Shown here: positions 1 to 5,016 of the stretch, piece after piece
Numbering within the stretch: the stretch's first letter is position 1
How the letters are laid out: each line of letters starts with the position of its first letter
From: JAZDLO01 sp043801935
GTDB taxonomy: Bacteria > Actinomycetota > Thermoleophilia > RBG-16-64-13
Length of the DNA stretch: 5,372 bases
Direction: 5' to 3'
Assembly: GCA_043801935.1 (NCBI GenBank)
Contig: JAZDLO010000133.1
Location: 1 to 5,372, forward strand
The notes under the pieces: generated by a model
What the model was told of the DNA's origin: nothing
The model's database searches: none
What the model saw: the letters and a program-made list of their open reading frames with translations, nothing else
Program-made: the position numbers and the translations under genes

Positions 1-697
1 TGCGGGGCCAGACGACTCCCCAGTCCGGGCCTGCGGTCAACGCCTCCCGCCCGGCAACGACCGCCCAATTCACAGGGTTATAGCGGGCGAGAGACTGCAT
101 CCAGCCCGGCATCAGCGCCTGAGACATGAACACCGAGGATAGGAAGGTGAGCGGCAGCAGGACGAAGTTCGAGGCGGCGACCATCGTCTCCTCACGGCGC
201 GAGAGTATCGCGATAGCGTTGGACAGCGCGCCTATGCCGACGCCGAGCAAGATCGCGGCCACGACAAGCACCAACAGGCCGGGGAAGCCTCCGGGGAACT
301 CAGCCCCTATGATGAAGCCGAGAACGATAATGATCGCCGACTGCACGACGGCGGTGAGCGAGAACTCGATCAGGCGCCCCCAAATGACGGAGCCCCGGTT
401 GGTGGGCGCGACAAGGAACCGATCGACGACCCCGCGCCGGATGTCGTCCATGATGCTCATCCCGCTCCACCCGGCCGAGAAGAGGGCGGTCATCACCACC
501 ACGCCCGGGGTAAGGAAGTCGATGTAGGAGCCGGCGCCGAAACCGGGGATCTCCACGATACGCCGGAACAGCTGGCCGTAGAGGAGCAACCAGACCACCG
601 GCTGGACGAGGCTGATGAAGATCCAAGCGGGCTGCCGAAGCAGGCTCATGAGATTGCGCCGGGTCATATAGAGCGAGTGGACGATCACGTTCGTCAT
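1..697 (-). CDS. ABC-2 type (DrrB-like) transport permease, C-terminus off window
   Basis: Inner-membrane subunit of an ABC exporter, expected to form the pore driven by the ATPase encoded just upstream. The 232 visible codons begin MTNVIVHSLYMTRRN. Hydrophobic segments lie at about residues 24-42, 62-78, 112-132, 140-165 and 172-192. Between them is the family loop with MDDIRRGVVDRFLVAPTNR (about 83-101), and near the end LSSVFMSQALMPGW and ARYNPVNW, both typical of the DrrB/ABC-2 permease family. Members are usually about 250-290 residues, so roughly the last membrane helix is missing because the window ends; the frame is open to base 1. The ATG at 697 overlaps the ATPase stop as ATGA and sits behind a strong AGGAGGTGAA (701-710), so the start is secure and translation is probably coupled. 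The family exports drugs, lipids or polyketides; the substrate cannot be told from sequence. Confidence 0.93.
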   Translation of the reverse strand, partial: MTNVIVHSLYMTRRNLMSLLRQPAWIFISLVQPVVWLLLYGQLFRRIVEIPGFGAGSYIDFLTPGVVVMTALFSAGWSGMSIMDDIRRGVVDRFLVAPTNRGSVIWGRLIEFSLTAVVQSAIIIVLGFIIGAEFPGGFPGLLVLVVAAILLGVGIGALSNAIAILSRREETMVAASNFVLLPLTFLSSVFMSQALMPGWMQSLARYNPVNWAVVAGREALTAGPDWGVVWPR

Positions 698-1662
698 TTC
701 TTCACCTCCTGATCGGCCTCGCTGAAGGCGCGGCCCGCATAGCGAAGGTACACGTCGTCAAGCGAAGGCCGGGCAACGGTCACCGAGGCCACCTTCACGC
801 CCTCCGCCTCGAGCGCCGCGAGGGCGACCGGGAGCGCCTGCGCGCCGACATCGGCCCGGGCGCGCACTGTCTTGTCCTCCACCGTGATCTCGCGCATGTG
901 AGGCATGTTCTCCAGAATCCGGCGCACCTGACCGTCGACGGAACGCTCCTCGAGCAACATCGTGATGGCATCGCCGTGCAACTCTCCTTTGAGCCCGTCC
1001 GGGGTGCCTTCGGCCACCACCCGCCCCTTGTCGACTATGGCCAGCCGCCGGGCGAGATGGTCCGCCTCCTCGAGGTAATGTGTTGTGAGCAGGATGGTGA
1101 GGCCCTCCTGACCGGCCAGCCTCGATACTTCTGCCCACATATCCACCCGCGCCTCGGGGTCGAGACCGGTGGTGGGCTCGTCGAGGAACAAGACCTGCGG
1201 TTTCTGCATCAGGCCGACGGCCACATCCAGCTTGCGCGTCATCCCGCCTGAATAAGTCCGCACGATCCGGTCGGCCGCCTCCGCCAAGCCCAGGCGCTCG
1301 AGGAGCCCGTCGGCCCGTCGTTTCATCTCGGGCGCGCGCATACCATAGAGCCGGCCCTGCAAGATGAGGTTCTCCCGTCCGGTGGCGTTGACGTCTAGCC
1401 CGGAGTTCTGAGACACGACTCCGATCACGCGCCGGACCTTCCCGGGATCGCGCATCACGTTCAGTCCCGCGACCCACGCTTCTCCGGAATCGGGTCGCGA
1501 CAGGGTGGTCAAGATCTTGACGATTGTGGACTTGCCGGCGCCGTTCGGACCGAGCAGGCCGAACACGGTGCCGGGGGCGACCGAAAGGCTGACCCCGTCC
1601 AATGCACGCACGCCGCCCTTGTACGTCTTCACCAACGCCCGCGCTTCGATCGCACTATCCAT
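694..1662 (-). CDS. ABC exporter ATP-binding protein, DrrA family
   Basis: Cytoplasmic ATPase of 322 residues that powers the downstream permease. Walker A is GPNGAGKST (38-46), the Q-loop glutamine is Q85, the signature is YSGGM (137-141), Walker B is VLFLDEP (157-163) with catalytic E162, the D-loop follows as GLDP (167-169 region), and the H-loop histidine is H195 in TTHYLEEAD. The C-terminal 100 residues end in RPSLDDVYLRYAGR, the accessory region (DUF4162-like) of daunorubicin-resistance type ATPases. The start chosen is ATG at 1662, with GGAAGG about 9 nt upstream; it places the first strand (IEARALVKTYKGG) as the family expects. An upstream ATG at 1797 would add 45 residues of non-family sequence and is rejected. 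The signature reads SGGMTRKLD where arginine-rich SGGMRRRLD is usual, a mild variation. The substrate is unknown; self-resistance or lipid/drug efflux are the usual roles. Confidence 0.96.
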   Translation of the reverse strand: MDSAIEARALVKTYKGGVRALDGVSLSVAPGTVFGLLGPNGAGKSTIVKILTTLSRPDSGEAWVAGLNVMRDPGKVRRVIGVVSQNSGLDVNATGRENLILQGRLYGMRAPEMKRRADGLLERLGLAEAADRIVRTYSGGMTRKLDVAVGLMQKPQVLFLDEPTTGLDPEARVDMWAEVSRLAGQEGLTILLTTHYLEEADHLARRLAIVDKGRVVAEGTPDGLKGELHGDAITMLLEERSVDGQVRRILENMPHMREITVEDKTVRARADVGAQALPVALAALEAEGVKVASVTVARPSLDDVYLRYAGRAFSEADQEVKK

Positions 1663-1849
1663 ATATGTTGTCCTTCCCTGCCGGCCTGTTCCGCTCCGGA
1701 TCGGCGGAGGCCAGACAGATTTTAGACAATCGGAGGGATTTGGGGGGTGCCGGAGCAGAATCTGGCGCCGTTGGAGCCGTTCGAGAAGGAAGTACACTTT
1801 CTAGAGACCGTTTTTCATCGTGCACGGAGCCGAGGCACGGAGGCTGAGT
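1663..1849. promoter_or_regulatory. Divergent intergenic region between the ABC operon and the EamA gene
   Basis: This gap must carry promoters for both directions. Leftward, TAAAAT (complement of 1719-1724) is a good -10 match, but no recognisable -35 lies 16-19 bp upstream, where the DNA is a C run. Rightward, TTGGAG (1771-1776), a 16-bp spacer and TACACT (1793-1798) make a weak sigma70-like promoter that would start transcription near 1805. No regulator gene of the TetR or MarR type flanks the operon in this window, and I see no long inverted repeat here. The promoter calls are inference from matching consensus hexamers only. Confidence 0.35.
1839..1843 (+). promoter_or_regulatory. Ribosome binding site that decides the EamA start
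   Basis: GGAGG here is followed by a 6-nt spacer and an in-frame TTG at 1850. Neither alternative start (GTG 1820, ATG 1937) has a comparable Shine-Dalgarno match, so this site favours the TTG. Confidence 0.6.
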
Positions 1850-2851
1850 TTGACGAAAGACAGGCTGGATACGCACGCAGGTTCATCACCTCCCGCACCC
1901 TCCGTACCTTCCCGGGCAAGATCTTCCGCTCTGGCCATGGGGGGCTTGGCAGTCGCGAGCCTGTTCTACGGCTACAACTGGGTGGTCATGAAGACGGCGC
2001 TGCGCTACGTGGACGCCTCCGTCTTCGCGGCGATGCGCGTCTTCTTCGGGGCGGTGCTGCTTTTTCTCCTCCTGGCCGTCCTTCGCCGGTCGATGCGCCC
2101 CACCAATCCGGCCCTCACCCTCATCATTGGGCTGTTCGGTATGACCGGTTCGATCGGGTTGTCGATCTGGGCTCTCGAGAGCGGGGGGGCGGGCAAGACC
2201 TCCGTGCTTGTCTACACCATGCCCATGTGGCTGCTTCTCATGTCCTGGGTGATCCTGGGGGAACGGGTCCGGGGACTCCAGTGGCTGTCGGTCGCGCTCG
2301 CTCTGGTCGGTCTGGTCTTCGTCCTTTCGCCCTGGAGCGCGGGAGGCACTCCCTTAAGCAACATCCTCGGCGTCGCCGCCGGCATCTGCTCGGCCGCCAG
2401 CTCGGTGGCGGCCAAGATCCTCTGCCGGGACCGCCAGGTGGATCTCCTGGGGCTGAACGCCTGGCAGATGCTGTTCGGCTCCATCCCGCTGGTGATCGTC
2501 GCGTTTCTCACGGCGGATGCTGGTCCATTGTGGACCGGCACTTTCGTGGCCGCGCTTCTGTACAACGTGGTCCTGGTGTGTGGGGTCGCGCTGCTTCTGT
2601 GGTTTTACACGCTCCGACACCTGCCCGCGGGCACCGCCGGACTCGGGCGCCTGATCGCACCGGTGATCGGGGTGGTCGCCTCCTGGATCCAACTGGGAGA
2701 GCGCCCGGACCGCTACGAGCTGGTCGGCATGGTCCTCATCATCGCCGGGCTCGCCAGTCTGGCCGTTTGGCAGATAGCACGCGACCGTAGGGCTCCCCGG
2801 ACCGAGACCCCGCCGCCGATCGTCTTGGCCGAGGAGCCGCCGGGCGACTAG
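1850..2851 (+). CDS. EamA/DMT-superfamily transporter (drug/metabolite permease)
   Basis: Integral membrane protein of 333 residues with ten predicted helices in two repeats, the EamA plan. Helices lie at about 28-48, 58-78, 88-109, 118-136, 143-160, then 172-191, 202-221, 231-252, 264-282 and 291-309. Each repeat has the family LGER motif after its fourth helix (VILGERV near 134-140 and IQLGERP near 279-285). The family moves small metabolites, amino acids or drugs, often outward; no substrate can be assigned. The 27-residue N-terminal tail is hydrophilic and proline-rich, and the C-terminal tail (about 310-333) is charged then PPP-containing; both are probably cytosolic. TTG at 1850 is preferred for its GGAGG. 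GTG at 1820 (343 aa) and ATG at 1937 (304 aa, right at the first helix) remain possible. The stop TAG lies in CTAG shared with the convergent antitoxin gene. Confidence 0.93.
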   Translation: MTKDRLDTHAGSSPPAPSVPSRARSSALAMGGLAVASLFYGYNWVVMKTALRYVDASVFAAMRVFFGAVLLFLLLAVLRRSMRPTNPALTLIIGLFGMTGSIGLSIWALESGGAGKTSVLVYTMPMWLLLMSWVILGERVRGLQWLSVALALVGLVFVLSPWSAGGTPLSNILGVAAGICSAASSVAAKILCRDRQVDLLGLNAWQMLFGSIPLVIVAFLTADAGPLWTGTFVAALLYNVVLVCGVALLLWFYTLRHLPAGTAGLGRLIAPVIGVVASWIQLGERPDRYELVGMVLIIAGLASLAVWQIARDRRAPRTETPPPIVLAEEPPGD

Positions 2852-3132
2852 TCGTCGGGTCCGGCCACGAGGTCCTCGAAGTGCCGGGCCATTCTCTCGT
2901 GCTCCGCGTCCTGGGCCGCGCGGACCTTGGAGGCCGCCTCGTCGAGGGCCGGCTTCTTCCGTTGGGCGGTCGCCAGCAGGCCGTCGATCGTGACCGGACC
3001 CTGGTCCTTGGCAGCCTGCTTCAGGATGTCCAGCAATTCCTGCTGCAACGACCGTTGATTGGAGGCCGCGCGGTAGCGGAGTCGGCGGGCGACCTCGTCG
3101 GGGACGTTCTTGACAGAGAGGGTGATGGACAT
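2848..3132 (-). CDS. FitA/VapB-like ribbon-helix-helix antitoxin, solitary
   Basis: A 94-residue protein whose first 40 residues fit the FitA/VapB ribbon-helix-helix fold: strand SITLSVKNV (2-10), helix PDEVARRLRYRAASN (11-25), turn, and helix SLQQELLDILKQA (28-40). Such proteins dimerise to bind operator DNA, and the C-terminal tail wraps the partner PIN toxin. Here residues 41-94 are charged and helical (KKPALDEAASKVRAAQDAEH), as a toxin-binding tail would be. ATG at 3132 has AGGAG 8 nt upstream (complement of 3141-3145). The partner would normally follow at once on the same strand, but its place is taken by the oppositely oriented transporter, whose stop overlaps this one by 4 bp. The gene appears intact, so it is either an orphan antitoxin or a stand-alone regulator. 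Exact subfamily is inference. Confidence 0.85.
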   Translation of the reverse strand: MSITLSVKNVPDEVARRLRYRAASNQRSLQQELLDILKQAAKDQGPVTIDGLLATAQRKKPALDEAASKVRAAQDAEHERMARHFEDLVAGPDD

Positions 3133-3176
3133 CCGGGTGGCTCCTCTCGCGCTTCTCAGTTGAGTGGTACAAGTCG

Positions 3177-3205
3177 ATTGTAGCCGCCAACGAGAGTCAG
3201 GTCAC
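3177..3205 (-). promoter_or_regulatory. Candidate promoter of the solitary antitoxin
   Basis: On the minus strand GTGACC (complement of 3200-3205, 4 of 6 to TTGACA), a 17-bp spacer and TACAAT (complement of 3177-3182, 5 of 6 to TATAAT) form a good sigma70-type promoter. Transcription would start near 3170, giving a leader of about 38 nt that includes the AGGAG ribosome site. Hexamers and spacing are seen; promoter function is inferred. Confidence 0.5.
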
Positions 3206-3215
3206 CGGCTCGTTG
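3188..3215. repeat. 7-bp inverted repeat over the solitary antitoxin promoter
   Basis: CAACGAG at 3188-3194 is matched exactly by its reverse complement CTCGTTG at 3209-3215, separated by 14 bp. The pair flanks the candidate -35 hexamer of the minus-strand antitoxin gene, the position expected for an autoregulatory operator. A 7-bp match with this spacing can arise by chance in GC-rich DNA, so the operator role is only a suggestion. Confidence 0.35.
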
Positions 3216-3349
3216 TGCCGGGAGGAGCGCACCGCCGTCCATCGGGGCCTGCGCCTACTACCAAAGACTGAAACGAGATCGGCGGTTCGGACGATAGACT
3301 GGCGGCAGTCTGCTCGGCAGATGCGGACCCCCAACTGGTGGCTTCGCCG
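3216..3349. other. Non-coding stretch between divergent antitoxin genes
   Basis: I see no gene here; open frames in both strands have no family resemblance or ribosome site. The one structure is a perfect short hairpin, AGACTG (3296-3301), loop GCGG, CAGTCT (3306-3311). A further direct copy of AGACTG stands at 3265-3270. No T-tract follows, so it is not a standard terminator. Confidence 0.4.
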
Positions 3350-3378
3350 GTGGCAGCCCTTTGGTTCTTGTGTATACT
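3350..3378 (+). promoter_or_regulatory. Candidate promoter of the AbrB-PIN toxin-antitoxin operon
   Basis: GTGGCA (3350-3355, 4 of 6 to TTGACA), a 17-bp spacer and TATACT (3373-3378, 5 of 6 to TATAAT) precede the antitoxin gene. The start of transcription would fall near 3385, giving a leader of about 16 nt carrying AAGGAGG. The -10 box is largely inside the left arm of the inverted repeat that follows, as in a repressible promoter. Confidence 0.6.
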
Positions 3379-3391
3379 CAATATACACAAG
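3367..3391. repeat. Perfect 10-bp inverted repeat, likely operator of the AbrB-PIN operon
   Basis: CTTGTGTATA at 3367-3376 is the exact reverse complement of TATACACAAG at 3382-3391, with a 5-bp centre CTCAA. It is AT-rich in otherwise GC-rich surroundings. It covers the -10 hexamer and the transcription start, and reaches into the AAGGAGG ribosome site. AbrB/MazE-fold antitoxins bind palindromic operators at their own promoters, so the antitoxin encoded 10 bp downstream is the natural ligand. Symmetry is seen; binding is inferred. Confidence 0.75.
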
Positions 3392-3400
3392 GAGGGCGCG

Positions 3401-3652
3401 ATGAAGGTCAAAGTTCGCCGAGTGGGCAACAGCTTAACCGTGACGATCCCAAAGGAGATCGCGATGGATCTCGGCCTGGGTCCTGATGTGGAGATGGATG
3501 TGTCTATGCGCGACGGGGCCGTCGTACTCGACCCGGCGGGGTCTCGCTGGGACCGATTGGTAGCGGAAGTGCGGAGGCAGGCGGCTGAACGCGGCCTGAC
3601 CGAACGCGACGTCGATCTTGCTGTGGCCGAGGCTCGTGACCGCGAAACCTGA
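3401..3652 (+). CDS. AbrB/MazE-fold (swapped-hairpin) antitoxin
   Basis: An 83-residue protein with the swapped-hairpin AbrB DNA-binding domain at residues 1-46: MKVKVRRVGNSLTVTIPKEI, then MDLGLGPDVEMDVSMRDGAVVLDP. The GNSLTVTIPKE motif is diagnostic of MazE/SpoVT/AbrB antitoxins. The tail (50-83) is charged and helical (WDRLVAEVRRQAAERGLTE) and should bind and neutralise the toxin. ATG at 3401 has AAGGAGG with a 5-nt spacer. The next gene, a PIN-domain protein, starts inside this one, so the two are a cotranscribed antitoxin-toxin pair. Regulation is likely by self-binding to the inverted repeat at 3367-3391. The fold is clear; pairing with a PIN protein instead of MazF is inferred from gene order. 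Confidence 0.93.
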   Translation: MKVKVRRVGNSLTVTIPKEIAMDLGLGPDVEMDVSMRDGAVVLDPAGSRWDRLVAEVRRQAAERGLTERDVDLAVAEARDRET

Positions 3653-4055
3653 ACGGGTCGTTCTCGACACCAACGTGCTTCTCTCGGCGGTGCTGTTCGG
3701 CGGGCGGCCCGGGGAGTTGGTGGAACTTGCCCGCATTGGACGCATCCGGGCGGTGACGTCGCTCCAAATCCTGCAGGAATTCCAGCGCGTTCTGACACGG
3801 CCGCGTTTTGGTGTCTCGGCGACACTAGCAGAGGACCTGGTTCTGGAAATCGCCAGCTTCATGGACGTGGTCCCGGTGGGACCATCGCGGGCCGCGTGGA
3901 CAAGTGATCCGGCGGATGATCCGGTCGTCGAGACCGCACTCCACGGGCGTGCCGCTGTCATCGTCACCGGAGATCGGCGGCTGCTCCAAGCCGCAGTGCC
4001 TGGCGTTGGCATTCTCACCGTGGCGGAGACATTGGAGCGGATCGCCGGTCTATAG
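3636..4055 (+). CDS. PIN-domain toxin, COG1569-type putative toxin component
   Basis: A 139-residue PIN-domain protein, predicted to be a metal-dependent RNase held inactive by the preceding antitoxin. It matches the family annotated as putative toxin component, PIN family: VVLDTNVLLSAVLFGGRPGE near the N-terminus, SLQILQEFQRVLTRPRF in the middle, DPADDPVVETAL, VTGDRRLL, and the closing ILTVAETLERI. Acidic residues expected to bind metal are D11, E48, D94 or D95, E99 and D113, all present, so the enzyme looks active. The start is GTG at 3636, overlapping the antitoxin by 17 bp. GAGG is only 3 nt upstream, so translational coupling is likely. TTG at 3618 would add 6 residues and is a possible alternative. 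Length is normal for the family. Confidence 0.92.
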   Translation: MTAKPERVVLDTNVLLSAVLFGGRPGELVELARIGRIRAVTSLQILQEFQRVLTRPRFGVSATLAEDLVLEIASFMDVVPVGPSRAAWTSDPADDPVVETALHGRAAVIVTGDRRLLQAAVPGVGILTVAETLERIAGL

Positions 4056-4120
4056 GTCCGCGAACACGTCTCGGTGGGGCGTTCGGTCGACCCGCGGCGC
4101 TTTCTGCGCATCTAGGCGGA

Positions 4121-4156
4121 CTCGGCAGCCCGAATGGTTCAAGGAACCGGCCCGAG
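4121..4156. other. Bulged stem-loop between two convergent toxin genes
   Basis: The right side 4144-4156 can pair in full with three blocks on the left: CTCGG (4121-4125) with CCGAG (4152-4156), GCC (4128-4130) with GGC (4149-4151), and GGTTC (4136-4140) with GAACC (4144-4148), around an AAG loop. The left side has bulges of 2 and 5 nt. It lies in the 113-bp gap where transcription from the two PIN toxin genes converges. No T-tract is present, so it is at best a weak or Rho-assisted terminator or a read-through block. The function is speculative. Confidence 0.35.
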
Positions 4157-4168
4157 CAGTTGCAGCCG

Positions 4169-4591
4169 CTACTCCAGTCCTGTGACCCAGTCGGCCCCGA
4201 GGGCCCGCGCCGCTCGGACGATACGCAGGTCGGCGGTCAACAGCGGGCACTTCATCTCTTCGGCCAGCGCCAGGTAGTGGGCATCGTAGGCCTCGGCGTG
4301 ACCCAGCCGAGCCGCCCACGAGAGCGCGCGGGTGTGTAGCGATGAGGCCGGGGTGATGGGATGGATGCGGAGGGTTTGGATCCACTCGAGAGCCTGGCCG
4401 GCCCTGCCGCTATCGATGATCTTCCGGGCGACCGCCCGCCTGATAGCGGAGCACACCTCGTATTCGAGCAGAGCGGGCGCGAAAATCTCTTCGCGCGCCT
4501 CGGTGAGAGAGCGGACTTCCTCTGCCGCGCGGTCCGAAAAGGGGAGAGGCAAAAGGAGAGCCAGGACGACCCCGGCGTCGATCACTATCAC
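4169..4591 (-). CDS. VapC-like PIN-domain toxin
   Basis: A 140-residue PIN-domain RNase of the VapC type. The four expected acidic residues are visible: D5 in MIVIDAGVVL, E43 in FAPALLEYEV, D103 in AEAYDAHYLALAEE and D121 in LLTADLRIVRAAR. The order and spacing fit the VapC family, and the length is typical (about 130-145). The residue after the first Asp pair is A-G where many members have T/S-N/S, a modest deviation. The gene starts at GTG (4591) within GTGA shared with the stop of the preceding antitoxin gene, so the two are cotranscribed and probably translationally coupled. VapC proteins usually cut tRNA or rRNA; the target here cannot be predicted. It converges with the other PIN toxin gene. 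Confidence 0.92.
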   Translation of the reverse strand: MIVIDAGVVLALLLPLPFSDRAAEEVRSLTEAREEIFAPALLEYEVCSAIRRAVARKIIDSGRAGQALEWIQTLRIHPITPASSLHTRALSWAARLGHAEAYDAHYLALAEEMKCPLLTADLRIVRAARALGADWVTGLE

Positions 4592-4878
4592 GGGTTGATC
4601 TCCGCGTCACGTCCTTCCCGCAGTTCGTCCATAAGCGTGTCCAGGAACGATGCCTCCAGCAGCCCGTGCTCACGCTCTGTGTCGCGTCTCATTGCGGTTA
4701 GTTCATCCAAGGCGGCCAGAGAACGCCGCACAGCCTCGCCCACGGACTCGCGGGTCAGGTACTCTTCCACGATCTCGCGCACGAGATCGGACATGCTTCG
4801 GCCGGATTCTTGCGCCCGCCTCTCCAGTTGTAGGTGCTGGTCGGTCTCCAAGAGTATTTGCGCCCGGTATAGTCCCAT
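4588..4878 (-). CDS. VapB-like ribbon-helix-helix antitoxin
   Basis: A 96-residue antitoxin paired with the VapC-like toxin downstream. Residues 3-42 fit a ribbon-helix-helix (CopG/Arc) domain: strand LYRAQILLE, helix TDQHLQLERRAQESG, then helix SMSDLVREIVEEYL. The remaining half is charged and helical (RRSLAALDELTAMRRDTERE and LDTLMDELREGRD), suited to wrapping the toxin. The stop TGA overlaps the toxin GTG start. ATG at 4878 gives the fold its first strand directly and no upstream in-frame start is better. There is no Shine-Dalgarno sequence before it, but a -10-like hexamer ends 7 nt upstream, so the mRNA may be leaderless. Antitoxins of this class repress their own promoter, alone or with the toxin. 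Confidence 0.9.
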   Translation of the reverse strand: MGLYRAQILLETDQHLQLERRAQESGRSMSDLVREIVEEYLTRESVGEAVRRSLAALDELTAMRRDTEREHGLLEASFLDTLMDELREGRDAEINP

Positions 4879-4884
4879 GAGCGT

Positions 4885-4913
4885 ATCTTACATCTACACA
4901 GGAGGATACACAA
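4885..4913 (-). promoter_or_regulatory. Candidate promoter of the VapBC-like operon, leaderless layout
   Basis: On the minus strand TTGTGT (complement of 4908-4913), a 17-bp spacer and TAAGAT (complement of 4885-4890) form a plausible promoter. The hexamer TAAGAT ends at 4885, so transcription should begin at about 4878-4879, which is the antitoxin ATG itself. That layout is common for leaderless mRNAs in high-GC Gram-positives. The -35 match is only the TTG core, so confidence is moderate. Confidence 0.45.
4895..4912. repeat. Tandem TACACA boxes, candidate operator of the VapBC-like operon
   Basis: TACACA occurs at 4895-4900 and again at 4907-4912, 12 bp apart start to start, inside the candidate promoter of the ribbon-helix-helix antitoxin. 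Paired short boxes at about one helical turn are typical binding sites for such dimers. The right-hand box extends to ATACACAA (4906-4913), identical to part of the AbrB-PIN operator (3383-3390). Confidence 0.45.
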
Positions 4914-5016
4914 TCAAGTTGCGCGGAGTGCACCTTCATCGTCCGGTGCAGGGCGCGTGGTTTCGGCCGTCCGCGGGTACTCATCGGGCAAGGCATAAGC
5001 GGGAAAGGAAGGCGGC
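4914..5016. promoter_or_regulatory. Upstream region of the glycosylase gene
   Basis: No gene is supported here, although a frame opening at TTG 4919 reaches a stop at 5065 and is dismissed. A 6-bp inverted repeat, TGCACC (4929-4934) and GGTGCA (4945-4950) with a 10-nt loop, is the only structure. No convincing -35/-10 pair for the rightward glycosylase gene could be picked out. Confidence 0.3.

Noticed and set aside
1681..1748. Operator for a TetR/MarR-type regulator upstream of the drug-exporter-like operon
   Set aside because: I looked for an inverted repeat around TAAAAT (1719-1724) and found only short imperfect ones; no regulator gene is adjacent in the window.
2354..3190. Minus-strand frame of 278 codons and plus-strand frame from 1747 overlapping the transporter
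   Set aside because: Both are Arg/Gly/Pro-rich shadows in alternate frames of the transporter and antitoxin genes, and have no ribosome site or recognisable domain.
3265..3311. Three AGACTG/CAGTCT copies as a repeat array or CRISPR-like element
   Set aside because: The units are only 6 bp with irregular spacing; two form a simple hairpin and the third is expected by chance.
3434..4111. Long minus-strand frame of about 225 codons opposite the AbrB-PIN genes
   Set aside because: Its translation is low-complexity Arg/Ser/Thr-rich, with no family match. It is explained by GC-rich codon use of the real plus-strand genes, which carry clear motifs.
4130..4150. A GGTTCAAGG string resembling a tRNA T-arm, possibly a tRNA end or attachment site
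   Set aside because: The stem GGTTC-AAG-GAACC has a 3-nt loop instead of 7, there is no CCA end, and no anticodon or D-arm can be folded around it.
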